Shown here one piece after another: positions 43,665 to 57,003 of a stretch of DNA of 64,000 nucleotides. A program made the position numbers and the translations under genes. Below the pieces are notes generated by a model. It worked only from the letters and a program-made list of their open reading frames with translations. It was not told the DNA's origin and searched no databases. The stretch's first letter is position 1, and the number at the start of each line of letters is the position of its first letter. This DNA comes from Nocardioides sp. S5 (lineage in GTDB: Bacteria > Actinomycetota > Actinomycetes > Propionibacteriales > Nocardioidaceae), in contig NZ_CP022296.1 of the NCBI RefSeq assembly GCF_017310035.1, positions 2,170,001-2,234,000 on the forward strand, in the 5' to 3' direction.

Positions 43665-44458
43665 ATGCCTGCGACCGGTTCCGTGCTCGACGACATCGTC
43701 GCGGGCGTCCGTGAGGACCTCGCGCGCCGCGAGGCCGACCTCCCGCTGTCCGAGCTGCTCGCGCACCTCGCCGACGCGCCCGCGCCGCGCGACCCGATGC
43801 CGCACTTCCGCGCCCGCGGTTCGAGCGTGATCGCCGAGGTGAAGCGGCGCAGTCCGAGCAAGGGCGACCTCGCCGAGATCCCCGACCCGGCCGTGCTCGC
43901 GGCGGCGTACGCCCGTGGTGGTGCCGCGGCGATCTCGGTGCTCACCGAGGAGCGCCGCTTCGGTGGCAGCCTGGCCGACCTGCGGACGGTCCGCGCCGCC
44001 GTCGACACGCCGATCCTGCGCAAGGACTTCATCGTCGAGACCTACCAGCTCGTCGAAGCGCGCGCCGCCGGCGCCGACCTGGCGCTGCTGATCGTCGCGG
44101 CCCTCGACGACGACACGTTGCGCCGCCTCCACGACGAGGCCGGAGAGCTCGGACTCACCGTGCTGGTCGAGGTGCACGACGAGGCCGAGACCGAGCGGGC
44201 CATGGCGCTCGACGCGGAGCTGATCGGCGTCAACAGCCGCAACCTCAAGACCCTCGAGGTCGACGCGGGCGTCTTCGGTCGCCTCGCCCCCCAGATCCAC
44301 GCCGACGTGGTCAAGGTCGCCGAGAGCGGCATCACCGGCGTCGTCGACGTCGAGCGCTTCGTCTCCGAGGGAGCAGGCGCGGTGCTGGTCGGCGAGGCAC
44401 TGGTCAAGGACGGCGACCCCGAGGCCGCCGTACGTGCGATGACAGGAGTGACGGCACC

Positions 44459-44462
<4 letters not shown>
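43665..44462 (+). CDS. trpC: Indole-3-glycerol phosphate synthase
   Basis: 265 residues. [15 protein letters not shown] carries the catalytic lysine, [17 protein letters not shown] and [13 protein letters not shown] the substrate loops, and [15 protein letters not shown] with VAESGI the phosphate site. It closes the indole ring in tryptophan synthesis. It is monofunctional (no TrpF). GAGGGT lies six bases before the ATG and may give a leaderless internal promoter. Confidence 0.96.
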
Positions 44463-45738
<1,276 letters not shown>

Positions 45739-45739
<1 letters not shown>

Positions 45740-46557
45740 TGACCTCGACCACCACCTCGACCACCCAGGCGTTCGAGAAGGCCCGCGCCGAGGGCCGCTC
45801 GGCCCTCGTCGGCTACCTGCCCGCCGGTTTCCCGAGCGTCGAGGGCTCGATCACCGCGCTTCGCACGATGGTCGAGGCCGGGTGCGACGTGATCGAGATC
45901 GGCCTGCCCTACAGCGACCCCGTCATGGACGGGCCCACCATCCAGGCCGCCGCGCAGCAGGCGCTCGAGGGCGGCGTCCGCACGGCCGACGTCCTGCGCG
46001 TGGTCGAGGCCGTCGCCGAGACCGGCGTGCCGACCCTCGTCATGACCTACTGGAACCCGATCGAGCGCTACGGCGTGGAGCGGTGGGCGAGCGACCTGGC
46101 GAAGGCCGGGGGTGCCGGGATGATCACGCCCGACATCACACCGGACCACGGGTCGGCCTGGATCGACGCGGCCGACGCGCACGACCTCGACAAGGTGTTC
46201 CTGGTCGCCCCCAGCTCCACCGACGACCGGATCGCGATGACGGCCGCCGAGAGCCGCGGCTTCGTCTACGCCGCAGCCGTCATGGGCGTCACCGGTGCCC
46301 GTGACGCGAGCTCCGACCTCGCGGGCCCGCTCGTGGGACGGGTGCGCGCCAGCGGCGACATCCCGGTCGCGGTCGGCATCGGCGTCAGCAACGGCGACCA
46401 GGCGGCCGAGGTGGCGGCCTTCGCCGACGGCGTCATCGTCGGCTCGGCGTTCGTGCGCTGCCTGCTCGACCACGCCGGCGACGAGGCCGCGGGGATCGAG
46501 GCGCTGCGCGCGCTGACCACCGACCTGGCCGAGGGCGTACGCCGTGGCGCGAGGTAG
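45739..46557 (+). CDS. trpA: Tryptophan synthase alpha chain
   Basis: 272 residues, ATG overlapping the trpB stop (TGATG). GYLPAGFPS, EIGLPYSDPVMDGPTIQ (catalytic Glu and Asp) and TYWNPIERYG are conserved, as is YAAAVMGVTGAR. It cleaves indole-3-glycerol phosphate. Its last 14 bases overlap the SCO1-like gene. The longer upstream open frame belongs to trpB's shadow. Confidence 0.96.
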
Positions 46558-47161
46558 GGCCCTCGCGGGACTCGCGCTGCTCGGGCTGCTGGCCGCCTGC
46601 GGCGGCGAGGCCGGAGCGGGACCGGGTGCGACGGGCGGGGAGCTCACCGGCACCGTGCTGGACCCGCCCTTCGAGGTCGACCCGACCCCGCTGGTCGACA
46701 CCAGCGGAGCGGCGTACAGCCTGACCGAGGACACCGACAAGGACCTGACGCTGGTCTTCTTCGGCTACACCAACTGCCCCGACATCTGCGGCCAGGTGAT
46801 GGCGACCCTCGCGGGCACGCTCGCCCGGCTCGACGACGAGCAGAAGGAGCGCCTCGACGTGGTCTTCGTGACCACCGACCCGGCCCGTGACACCGGCGAG
46901 GTCGTCGAGGACTACGTCAGCGCCTTCGACGACAGCATCGTCGGGGTGACCGGTCCGCTCGACGACATCATCGGCGTGGCACGGAGCATGGCGGTCGCGG
47001 TCGACCAGGGCGAGAAGCTGCCCAGCGGCGGCTACGAGGTCACCCACGGCACCCGGGTCCTGGCCATCGACGCCGATGACGAGTCCACCATGATGTGGGA
47101 CCAGGACGTCTCCCAGGCCGAGCTCGCCGGCGACGTCACCCTGCTGCTCGACGAAGGATGA
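46544..47161 (+). CDS. SCO1/SenC-family copper lipoprotein
   Basis: 205 residues from GTG 46544, which lies inside trpA. The signal ends in the lipobox LAACGG, so it should be anchored outside the membrane. FFGYTNCPDICG holds the CxxxC copper site and EVTHGTRV the third ligand His. SCO1 proteins help build the CuA centre of cytochrome oxidase. The gene overlaps lgt, which makes the lipid anchor for such proteins. Confidence 0.9.
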   Translation: MARGRALAGLALLGLLAACGGEAGAGPGATGGELTGTVLDPPFEVDPTPLVDTSGAAYSLTEDTDKDLTLVFFGYTNCPDICGQVMATLAGTLARLDDEQKERLDVVFVTTDPARDTGEVVEDYVSAFDDSIVGVTGPLDDIIGVARSMAVAVDQGEKLPSGGYEVTHGTRVLAIDADDESTMMWDQDVSQAELAGDVTLLLDEG

Positions 47162-48087
47162 GTGCCACCATGCTGCCCCTGCCGTCCCCGATGGTGGTCC
47201 TGATGTCCATCCCGAGCCCGTCGCAGGGCGTGTGGCACCTCGGGCCGGTGCCGATCCGCGGCTACGCGCTGAGCATCATCCTGGGCATCGTCTTCGCCAT
47301 CTGGCTCGGCGAGCGCCGCTGGGTCGCCCGCGGCGGCAAGGCCGGCGACGTGAGCGACCTCGCGATCTGGGCGATCCCGTTCGGGCTGGTCGGCGGCCGG
47401 CTCTACCACGTCATCACGGACTGGGAGCTCTACTTCGGGGAGGGCAGGAACCCGGTCACCGCGCTCTACGTCTGGCGAGGTGGACTCGGCATCTGGGGCG
47501 CGATCGCGCTGGGCATCGTGGGCATCTGGATCGGTGCGCGGCTGCGCGGGATCAAGCTCCTGCCGCTGCTCGACGCACTCGCCCCGGGCGTCCTGGTCGC
47601 CCAGGCGCTGGGACGCTGGGGCAACTGGTTCAACCAGGAGCTCTACGGCCGTCCGACCGACCTGCCGTGGGGCCTGGAGATCGACGTGGCCAACCGCCCG
47701 TCGCAGTACCTCGACGTCGCGACGTTCCACCCGGCGTTCCTCTACGAGTGCCTGTGGAACCTGGCTGCCTTCGCGGTCCTCATCTGGCTCGACCGTCGCT
47801 ACCGCCTCGGGCACGGGCGCGTCGCCGCGCTCTACGTGATGCTCTACACCGCCGGACGCGGGTGGATCGAGAACCTGCGCATCGACGACGTGCAGATGGA
47901 CGACGTCCTCGGCCTGCGGCTCAACGTGTGGACCTCGATCGTGCTCTTCGTCCTCGCAGCGATCTACTTCGCCGTCTCCGCCCGGCGCCACCCGGGCCGC
48001 GAGGAGGTCGTGCGCACCCCCGAGCCGGACCCGGACCCGTCCGAGGAGGACGCCGACGAGCGCTCCACGTCCGGTCCCACGGCCTGA
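47158..48087 (+). CDS. lgt: Prolipoprotein diacylglyceryl transferase
   Basis: 309 residues, ATG overlapping the previous stop (ATGA). Seven membrane helices; GGRLYHVITDWELY with the essential His/Tyr, GGLGIWGAIALG, and GRWGNWFNQELYGRPTDLPWGL, the Lgt signature with its key Arg and Asn. It attaches diacylglycerol to lipobox cysteines. The last 25 residues are an acidic Pro/Glu-rich tail, common in actinobacteria. The usual trp-lgt neighbourhood is kept. Confidence 0.96.
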   Translation: MSATMLPLPSPMVVLMSIPSPSQGVWHLGPVPIRGYALSIILGIVFAIWLGERRWVARGGKAGDVSDLAIWAIPFGLVGGRLYHVITDWELYFGEGRNPVTALYVWRGGLGIWGAIALGIVGIWIGARLRGIKLLPLLDALAPGVLVAQALGRWGNWFNQELYGRPTDLPWGLEIDVANRPSQYLDVATFHPAFLYECLWNLAAFAVLIWLDRRYRLGHGRVAALYVMLYTAGRGWIENLRIDDVQMDDVLGLRLNVWTSIVLFVLAAIYFAVSARRHPGREEVVRTPEPDPDPSEEDADERSTSGPTA

Positions 48088-48098
48088 AACACCCTGCG

Positions 48099-48124
48099 CC
48101 GGCGTCGTACGCCGGTGATAGGTT
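48099..48124 (+). promoter_or_regulatory. Possible gltB promoter with adjacent inverted repeat
   Basis: TAGGTT (48119-48124) lies 100 bases before the gltB start and could be a -10. Directly upstream is CCGGCGT-CGT-ACGCCGG (48099-48115), a seven-base-pair inverted repeat that may be an operator or a weak end signal for the lgt transcript. The ~95-base leader holds no recognised riboswitch. Confidence 0.35.
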
Positions 48125-48224
48125 CCGTCTTGCTCGGGCCAACGTCGTCCCCAGCGGAAACGCCCACCCCCCGTGACCTGCCAGCTGCATGCACTGGTGC
48201 GCCGGGACGACGACGGGAGAACCA

Positions 48225-52799
<4,575 letters not shown>

Positions 52800-52843
52800 G
52801 CGTCCCCACCACGACAGGTCCGAGCGGAAGAAGGTGACGCACG

Positions 52844-54313
52844 ATGGCTGATCCCAAGGGTTTCCTCAAGCACGGCCGCGAGGTCGCCTCGCGTCGCGAC
52901 GTCGCCGAGCGCGTGCACGACTGGAACGAGGTCTACCCCGACGGGGTCGGCCGCGCGCTCCTGCCGATCATCACCACCCAGGCCGGGCGCTGCATGGACT
53001 GCGGCATCCCGTTCTGCCACCAGGGCTGCCCTCTGGGCAACATCATCCCGGAGTGGAACGACCTGGTCTGGCGCGACGACTGGGACGGCGCGATGGACCG
53101 TCTCCACGCGACGAACAATTTCCCGGAGTTCACCGGGCGGCTGTGCCCGGCGCCGTGCGAGACCGCCTGCGTCCTGGGGATCAACCAGGACCCGGTGACG
53201 ATCAAGAACGTCGAGGTCTCGATCATCGACCGCGCCTGGGGCTCGGGCTACGTCCGTCCCCAGCCGCCGGAGTGGCTCTCGGGCAAGACCGTCGCCGTCA
53301 TCGGCTCCGGCCCGGCGGGCCTCGCCGCCGCCCAGCAGCTCACCCGCGCCGGCCACACGGTCGCCGTCTACGAGCGCGCCGACAAGATCGGCGGGCTGCT
53401 GCGCTACGGCATCCCCGAGTTCAAGATGGAGAAGAAGCACCTCGACCGGCGCCTGGACCAGATGCGTCGCGAGGGCACCGTCTTCCGTGCCGGCGTCGAC
53501 GTCGGCGGCGACCTCACCGGCCCGCAGCTGCTGGCGCGCTACGACGCGGTCGTGCTCGCCATGGGCGCGACCGACGCCCGTGACCTGCCGACCGCCGGGC
53601 GCGAGCTCGGCGGCATCCACCAAGCCATGGAGTTCCTGCCCCAGGCCAACCGCGTCGCGCTGGGGGAGGCCCCGACGCCCGACGGCTCGGAGCAGATCCT
53701 GGCCACCGACAAGGACGTCGTCATCATCGGCGGCGGCGACACCGGCGCCGACTGCCTCGGCACCTCGATCCGCCAGGGCGCGCGCTCCATCACGCAGCTG
53801 GAGATCATGCCTCGACCCGGAGAGGACCGGCCCACGGGCCAGCCGTGGCCGACGTACCCCATGACCTTCAAGGTCTCCTCCGCCCACGAGGAGGGCGGCG
53901 AGCGGGTCTACGCCGTCTCCACGCAGGAGTTCGTGGGCGACGCCGACGGCAACGTCGCCGGGCTGCGCCTGGTCGAGGTCGACGCGAAGTTCCAGCCGGT
54001 CGAGGGCACCGAGCGCGAGATCCCGGCGCAGCTGGTGCTGCTCGCGATGGGCTTCGTCGGTCCGGAGAAGGCTGGCCTCGTCGAGCAGCTCGAGGTGGAC
54101 CTCGACGAGCGCGGCAACGTCCGCCGCGACGAGTCGTACGCCTCCTCCGTCCCCGGCGTCTTCGTCGCCGGCGACGTAGGCCGTGGTCAGTCGCTGATCG
54201 TGTGGGCCATCGCCGAGGGCCGCTCGGCCGCGGCGTCGGTCGACGCCTACCTGACCGGCTCCACGACGCTGCCCGCGCCGATCAAGCCGCACGAGCGTCC
54301 GCTGGTCGTGTGA
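52844..54313 (+). CDS. gltD: Glutamate synthase small subunit
   Basis: 489 residues from ATG 52844, 44 bases after gltB with GAAGAAGG upstream. Two [4Fe-4S] clusters are bound by CMDCGIPFCHQGCPLGN and CPAPCETACVLG. VAVIGSGPAGLAAAQQL is the FAD fingerprint and VIIGGGDTGADCLG the NADPH fingerprint, with VFVAGDVGRGQSLIVWAI near the end. It passes electrons from NADPH to GltB. Confidence 0.97.
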   Translation: MADPKGFLKHGREVASRRDVAERVHDWNEVYPDGVGRALLPIITTQAGRCMDCGIPFCHQGCPLGNIIPEWNDLVWRDDWDGAMDRLHATNNFPEFTGRLCPAPCETACVLGINQDPVTIKNVEVSIIDRAWGSGYVRPQPPEWLSGKTVAVIGSGPAGLAAAQQLTRAGHTVAVYERADKIGGLLRYGIPEFKMEKKHLDRRLDQMRREGTVFRAGVDVGGDLTGPQLLARYDAVVLAMGATDARDLPTAGRELGGIHQAMEFLPQANRVALGEAPTPDGSEQILATDKDVVIIGGGDTGADCLGTSIRQGARSITQLEIMPRPGEDRPTGQPWPTYPMTFKVSSAHEEGGERVYAVSTQEFVGDADGNVAGLRLVEVDAKFQPVEGTEREIPAQLVLLAMGFVGPEKAGLVEQLEVDLDERGNVRRDESYASSVPGVFVAGDVGRGQSLIVWAIAEGRSAAASVDAYLTGSTTLPAPIKPHERPLVV

Positions 54314-54317
54314 ACTC

Positions 54318-54395
54318 CGCTGTAACGCCGGGTTACCAGCTGTACCCACCTGGACATGTCCGGGTGGGTACAGCGCCTCACCCGGCGTTACAGCG
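54318..54395. terminator. Nested double hairpin between gltD and pyk
   Basis: An outer 16-base-pair perfect inverted repeat (54318-54333 with 54380-54395) encloses a second one (54339-54354 with 54359-54374: 15 Watson-Crick pairs and one G-T) around a CATG loop. It starts five bases after the gltD stop, so termination of gltBD is its likely main role. The design is much larger than a simple terminator. Confidence 0.75.
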
Positions 54396-54441
54396 TGTCC
54401 ACCAGCCGGAGCGTCCTTGCTTGGAACGATCCAAGTGCCGG

Positions 54442-54447
54442 TAGTGT
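54442..54447 (+). promoter_or_regulatory. -10 element of pyk
   Basis: TAGTGT, six bases before GTG 54454. TTGGAA lies 15 bases before it. Leaderless layout. Confidence 0.55.
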
Positions 54448-54453
54448 GGCCCC

Positions 54454-55899
54454 GTGCGTAGAGCAAAGATCGTCTGCACCCTCGGTCCCGCGGTGAACAC
54501 CCCCGAAGGGATCCGAGCCCTCGTCGACGCCGGGATGGACGTCGCCCGGCTCAACATGAGCCACGGCGCGTACGCCGACCACGAGGCGGTCTACCGCCTG
54601 GTGCGGCAGGCCTCCGACGACACCGGCCACGCGATCGGCGTCTTCGCCGACCTGCAGGGGCCGAAGATCCGGCTGGAGACCTTCGGCGATGGGCCGGTCA
54701 AGCTCCGCAAGGGCGCGACGTTCACCATCACCACGCGCGACGTGGTGGGCGACGTCCACCAGTGCGGCACGACCTACAAGGGACTGCCCGGCGACGTTGA
54801 GCCCGGCGACCCGCTGCTCATCGACGACGGCAAGGTCCGCCTCAAGGTCGTCTCCGTCGACGACACCGACGTGGTCACCGAGGTGGTGGTGGCGGGCAAG
54901 GTCTCCAACAACAAGGGGATCAACCTGCCGGGCGTGGCCGTCTCCGTGCCGGCCCTGTCGGAGAAGGACACCGAGGACCTGCGCTGGGCGCTGCACCTCG
55001 GCGTCGACTTCATCGCGCTGAGCTTCGTGCGGTCCGGCGAGGACGCCGCCGACGTGCGCAAGGTGATGGAGGAGGAGGACATCTTCGTCCCGATCATCGC
55101 CAAGATCGAGAAGCCGCAGGCGCTGGAGAACATCGACGCCATCATCGACGCCTTCGACGGCATCATGGTCGCGCGCGGCGACCTCGGCGTGGAGTGCCCG
55201 CTCGAGGACGTCCCGGTCCACCAGAAGCTGCTGGTCGACAAGGCGCGCGCCAACGCCAAGCCCGCCATCGTCGCCACCCAGATGCTCGAGTCGATGATCA
55301 CCGCCCCCGCGCCGACCCGCGCCGAGGCCTCCGACGTGGCCAACGCCGTCCTCGACGGCGCCGACGCCGTGATGCTCTCGGGCGAGACGTCGGTGGGGGA
55401 GTACCCCATCGAGGCGGTCAGCACGATGGCACGCATCATCGCCTCCACCGAGAACCACGGCCTGTCCCACATGGCCGAGGTCACCTGGTCGCCGCGCACC
55501 CGCGGCGGGGTCATCGCCAAGGCGGCCGCCGAGGTCGCCGAGAGCATCGGTGCCAAGTACGTCGTCGCGTTCACCGCGAGCGGTGACTCCGCCCGGCGCC
55601 TGGCCCGCTACCGCGGCCACATCCCCGTGCTGGCCTTCACCACCACCGACCGCGTGCGCTCCCAGCTCTCGCTGACGTGGGGCATCGAGACCTTCAAGAC
55701 CGGCGAGGTCGAGCACACCGACGAGATGGTCCGCCAGGTCGACGAGGCGCTCCTCGACATCGGTCGCGTCAAGGAGGGCGAGCTCGTCGTCCTCATCGCC
55801 GGCAGCCCGCCCGGGATCCCCGGCTCCACCAACGCGATGCGCATCCACCGGATGGGTGACGCGATCAACGAGGTGGCCCCGGCCTACCGCCGGCGCTGA
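54454..55899 (+). CDS. pyk: Pyruvate kinase
   Basis: 481 residues from GTG 54454. RRAKIVCTLGPAVNTPEGI is the start, DLQGPKIRLETF the substrate loop, IIAKIEKPQALENIDAI and MVARGDLGVECPLEDVP the active site, and MLSGETSVGEYPIEAV the K+ region. It transfers phosphate from phosphoenolpyruvate to ADP. Single-domain-order A-B-C as usual. A long hairpin separates it from gltBD. Confidence 0.97.
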   Translation: MRRAKIVCTLGPAVNTPEGIRALVDAGMDVARLNMSHGAYADHEAVYRLVRQASDDTGHAIGVFADLQGPKIRLETFGDGPVKLRKGATFTITTRDVVGDVHQCGTTYKGLPGDVEPGDPLLIDDGKVRLKVVSVDDTDVVTEVVVAGKVSNNKGINLPGVAVSVPALSEKDTEDLRWALHLGVDFIALSFVRSGEDAADVRKVMEEEDIFVPIIAKIEKPQALENIDAIIDAFDGIMVARGDLGVECPLEDVPVHQKLLVDKARANAKPAIVATQMLESMITAPAPTRAEASDVANAVLDGADAVMLSGETSVGEYPIEAVSTMARIIASTENHGLSHMAEVTWSPRTRGGVIAKAAAEVAESIGAKYVVAFTASGDSARRLARYRGHIPVLAFTTTDRVRSQLSLTWGIETFKTGEVEHTDEMVRQVDEALLDIGRVKEGELVVLIAGSPPGIPGSTNAMRIHRMGDAINEVAPAYRRR

Positions 55900-55930
55900 G
55901 TCACGTCTTCGGGCCGGTGCTCGCTCGTGA

Positions 55931-56043
55931 GTGGCGGCACATGGCAAGCCGGGCCGTCACGCTGGCGGCACACGACATTGACACGGCATCGATCGTCGTC
56001 GTCTGCCGCCACCCTCGGGTGAGAGGTTGTCGGCTGCCGCCAC
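55931..56043. repeat. Four copies of GTGGCGGCA in opposing pairs
   Basis: The nine-base word GTGGCGGCA occurs directly at 55931-55939 and as CTGGCGGCA at 55962-55970, and inverted at 56004-56012 and 56035-56043. Flanks are partly shared (ACGAC after copies two, three and, less well, four), so two and three can form a stem of 8 plus 5 pairs. It lies between the convergent pyk and tRNA-Leu genes and contains no gene. It may act as a terminator for both. Confidence 0.5.
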
Positions 56044-56098
56044 CTTGGGGCGATGGTGGTCGCCCGGGACGCCACGAGGACACAGGGATGCTCGGGAC

Positions 56099-56174
56099 TG
56101 GTGCCCCGGGTGAGATTCGAACTCACACTGGATGGTGTTTGAGACCACTCTCTCTGCCGTTGGAGTACCGGGGC
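56099..56174 (-). tRNA. tRNA-Leu (CAA), short variable arm
   Basis: Acceptor GCCCCGG/CCGGGGC, anticodon arm GTGGT-CTCAAAC-ACCAT with anticodon CAA, T arm GTGAG-TTCGAAT-CTCAC, A discriminator and an encoded CCA. All arms fold, but the variable region is only CCAGT (five bases) although leucine tRNAs normally have a long variable arm. The D stem has three pairs plus a C-A mismatch. It is 40 bases from the PdtaR start on the other strand. Confidence 0.8.
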
Positions 56175-56201
56175 TGAATCGGCTCCGAAACCCTATCCGA
56201 C

Positions 56202-56207
56202 TAGCCT
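56202..56207 (+). promoter_or_regulatory. -10 element of pdtaR
   Basis: TAGCCT, seven bases before GTG 56215. Leaderless layout; the promoter region overlaps that of the divergent tRNA-Leu. Confidence 0.5.
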
Positions 56208-56214
56208 TGGAGGC

Positions 56215-56862
56215 GTGACGCAGCCTGCCGCCGCCCAGTCCGAGCCCACGCCGGTCGTCCGAGACGACGACCGCGTACGCCGTGTGGTGATCGCCGAGGA
56301 CGAGGCCCTCATCCGCATGGACCTCGCCGAGATGCTGGGCGAGGAGGGCTACGAGGTCGTCGGCCAGGCCGGCGACGGGCAGAAGGCCATCGAGCTGGCC
56401 CGCGAGCTGCGCCCGGACCTCGTGATCCTCGACGTCAAGATGCCCGTGCTCGACGGCATCGCGGCCGCGGAGGTCATCGCGAGCGAGCGCATCGCCCCCG
56501 TCGTGATCCTCACCGCCTTCTCCCAGCGCGACCTCGTGGCGCGGGCGCGCGACGCCGGGGCGATGGCGTACCTCGTCAAGCCGTTCCAGCGCGGGGACCT
56601 CGTGCCCGCCATCGAGATGGCAGTCAGCCGCTACGCCGAGATCAGCGTGCTCGAGCAGGAGGTCTCCGACCTCCAGGAGTCCCTCGCCACCCGGAAGTCG
56701 GTCGACCGCGCCAAGGGCGTGCTGCAGGAGAAGCTCGGTCTCAGCGAGCCCGACGCCTTCCGCTGGATCCAGAAGACCGCCATGGACCTGCGCCTGTCGA
56801 TGAAGCAGGTGGCCGACGGAGTGGTGGAGCACGGTCCGCAGACTGGTCCTGGCTCTTCCTGA
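56215..56862 (+). CDS. pdtaR: ANTAR-domain response regulator, PdtaR-like
   Basis: 215 residues from GTG 56215. The receiver domain has the acidic pair EDEALIRMD, the phosphorylated Asp in LVILDVKMP, Thr in ILTAFSQ and Lys in YLVKPFQ. The C-terminal ANTAR domain (about 150-205: SVDRAKGVLQEKLGLSEPDAFRWIQ, split here as two helices) binds paired RNA hairpins and stops termination. The layout equals M. tuberculosis PdtaR (Rv1626), partner of histidine kinase PdtaS. The kinase is not in the window. Confidence 0.92.
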   Translation: MTQPAAAQSEPTPVVRDDDRVRRVVIAEDEALIRMDLAEMLGEEGYEVVGQAGDGQKAIELARELRPDLVILDVKMPVLDGIAAAEVIASERIAPVVILTAFSQRDLVARARDAGAMAYLVKPFQRGDLVPAIEMAVSRYAEISVLEQEVSDLQESLATRKSVDRAKGVLQEKLGLSEPDAFRWIQKTAMDLRLSMKQVADGVVEHGPQTGPGSS

Positions 56863-56950
56863 GCCCGCACCGGTGATGGTGGGTCCCGACGGAGACTGAA
56901 CTGTTACCAAGCGTGTCCGCCACTTGTGTCGTTGGAGACGCCGAGGTGGC

Positions 56951-56985
56951 TATGCTCCGGTCCGACGAGTGTCACTGGACACTCG
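56951..56985 (+). promoter_or_regulatory. Possible livH promoter and leader hairpin
   Basis: TATGCT (56951-56956) is a good -10. The short leader then holds CGAGTGTC-ACTG-GACACTCG (56966-56985), an eight-base-pair perfect stem ending 19 bases before the TTG start and just upstream of the GGGAG ribosome site. It may be an operator or an RNA control element for the liv operon. Confidence 0.4.
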
Positions 56986-57003
56986 CTTGACGGGAGTAGA
57001 GCG

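Noticed and set aside
48189..48224. ATG 48189 as the gltB start
   Set aside because: No ribosome site precedes it; GTG 48225 has GGGAG at the right distance and gives a normal 26-residue propeptide before the catalytic Cys.
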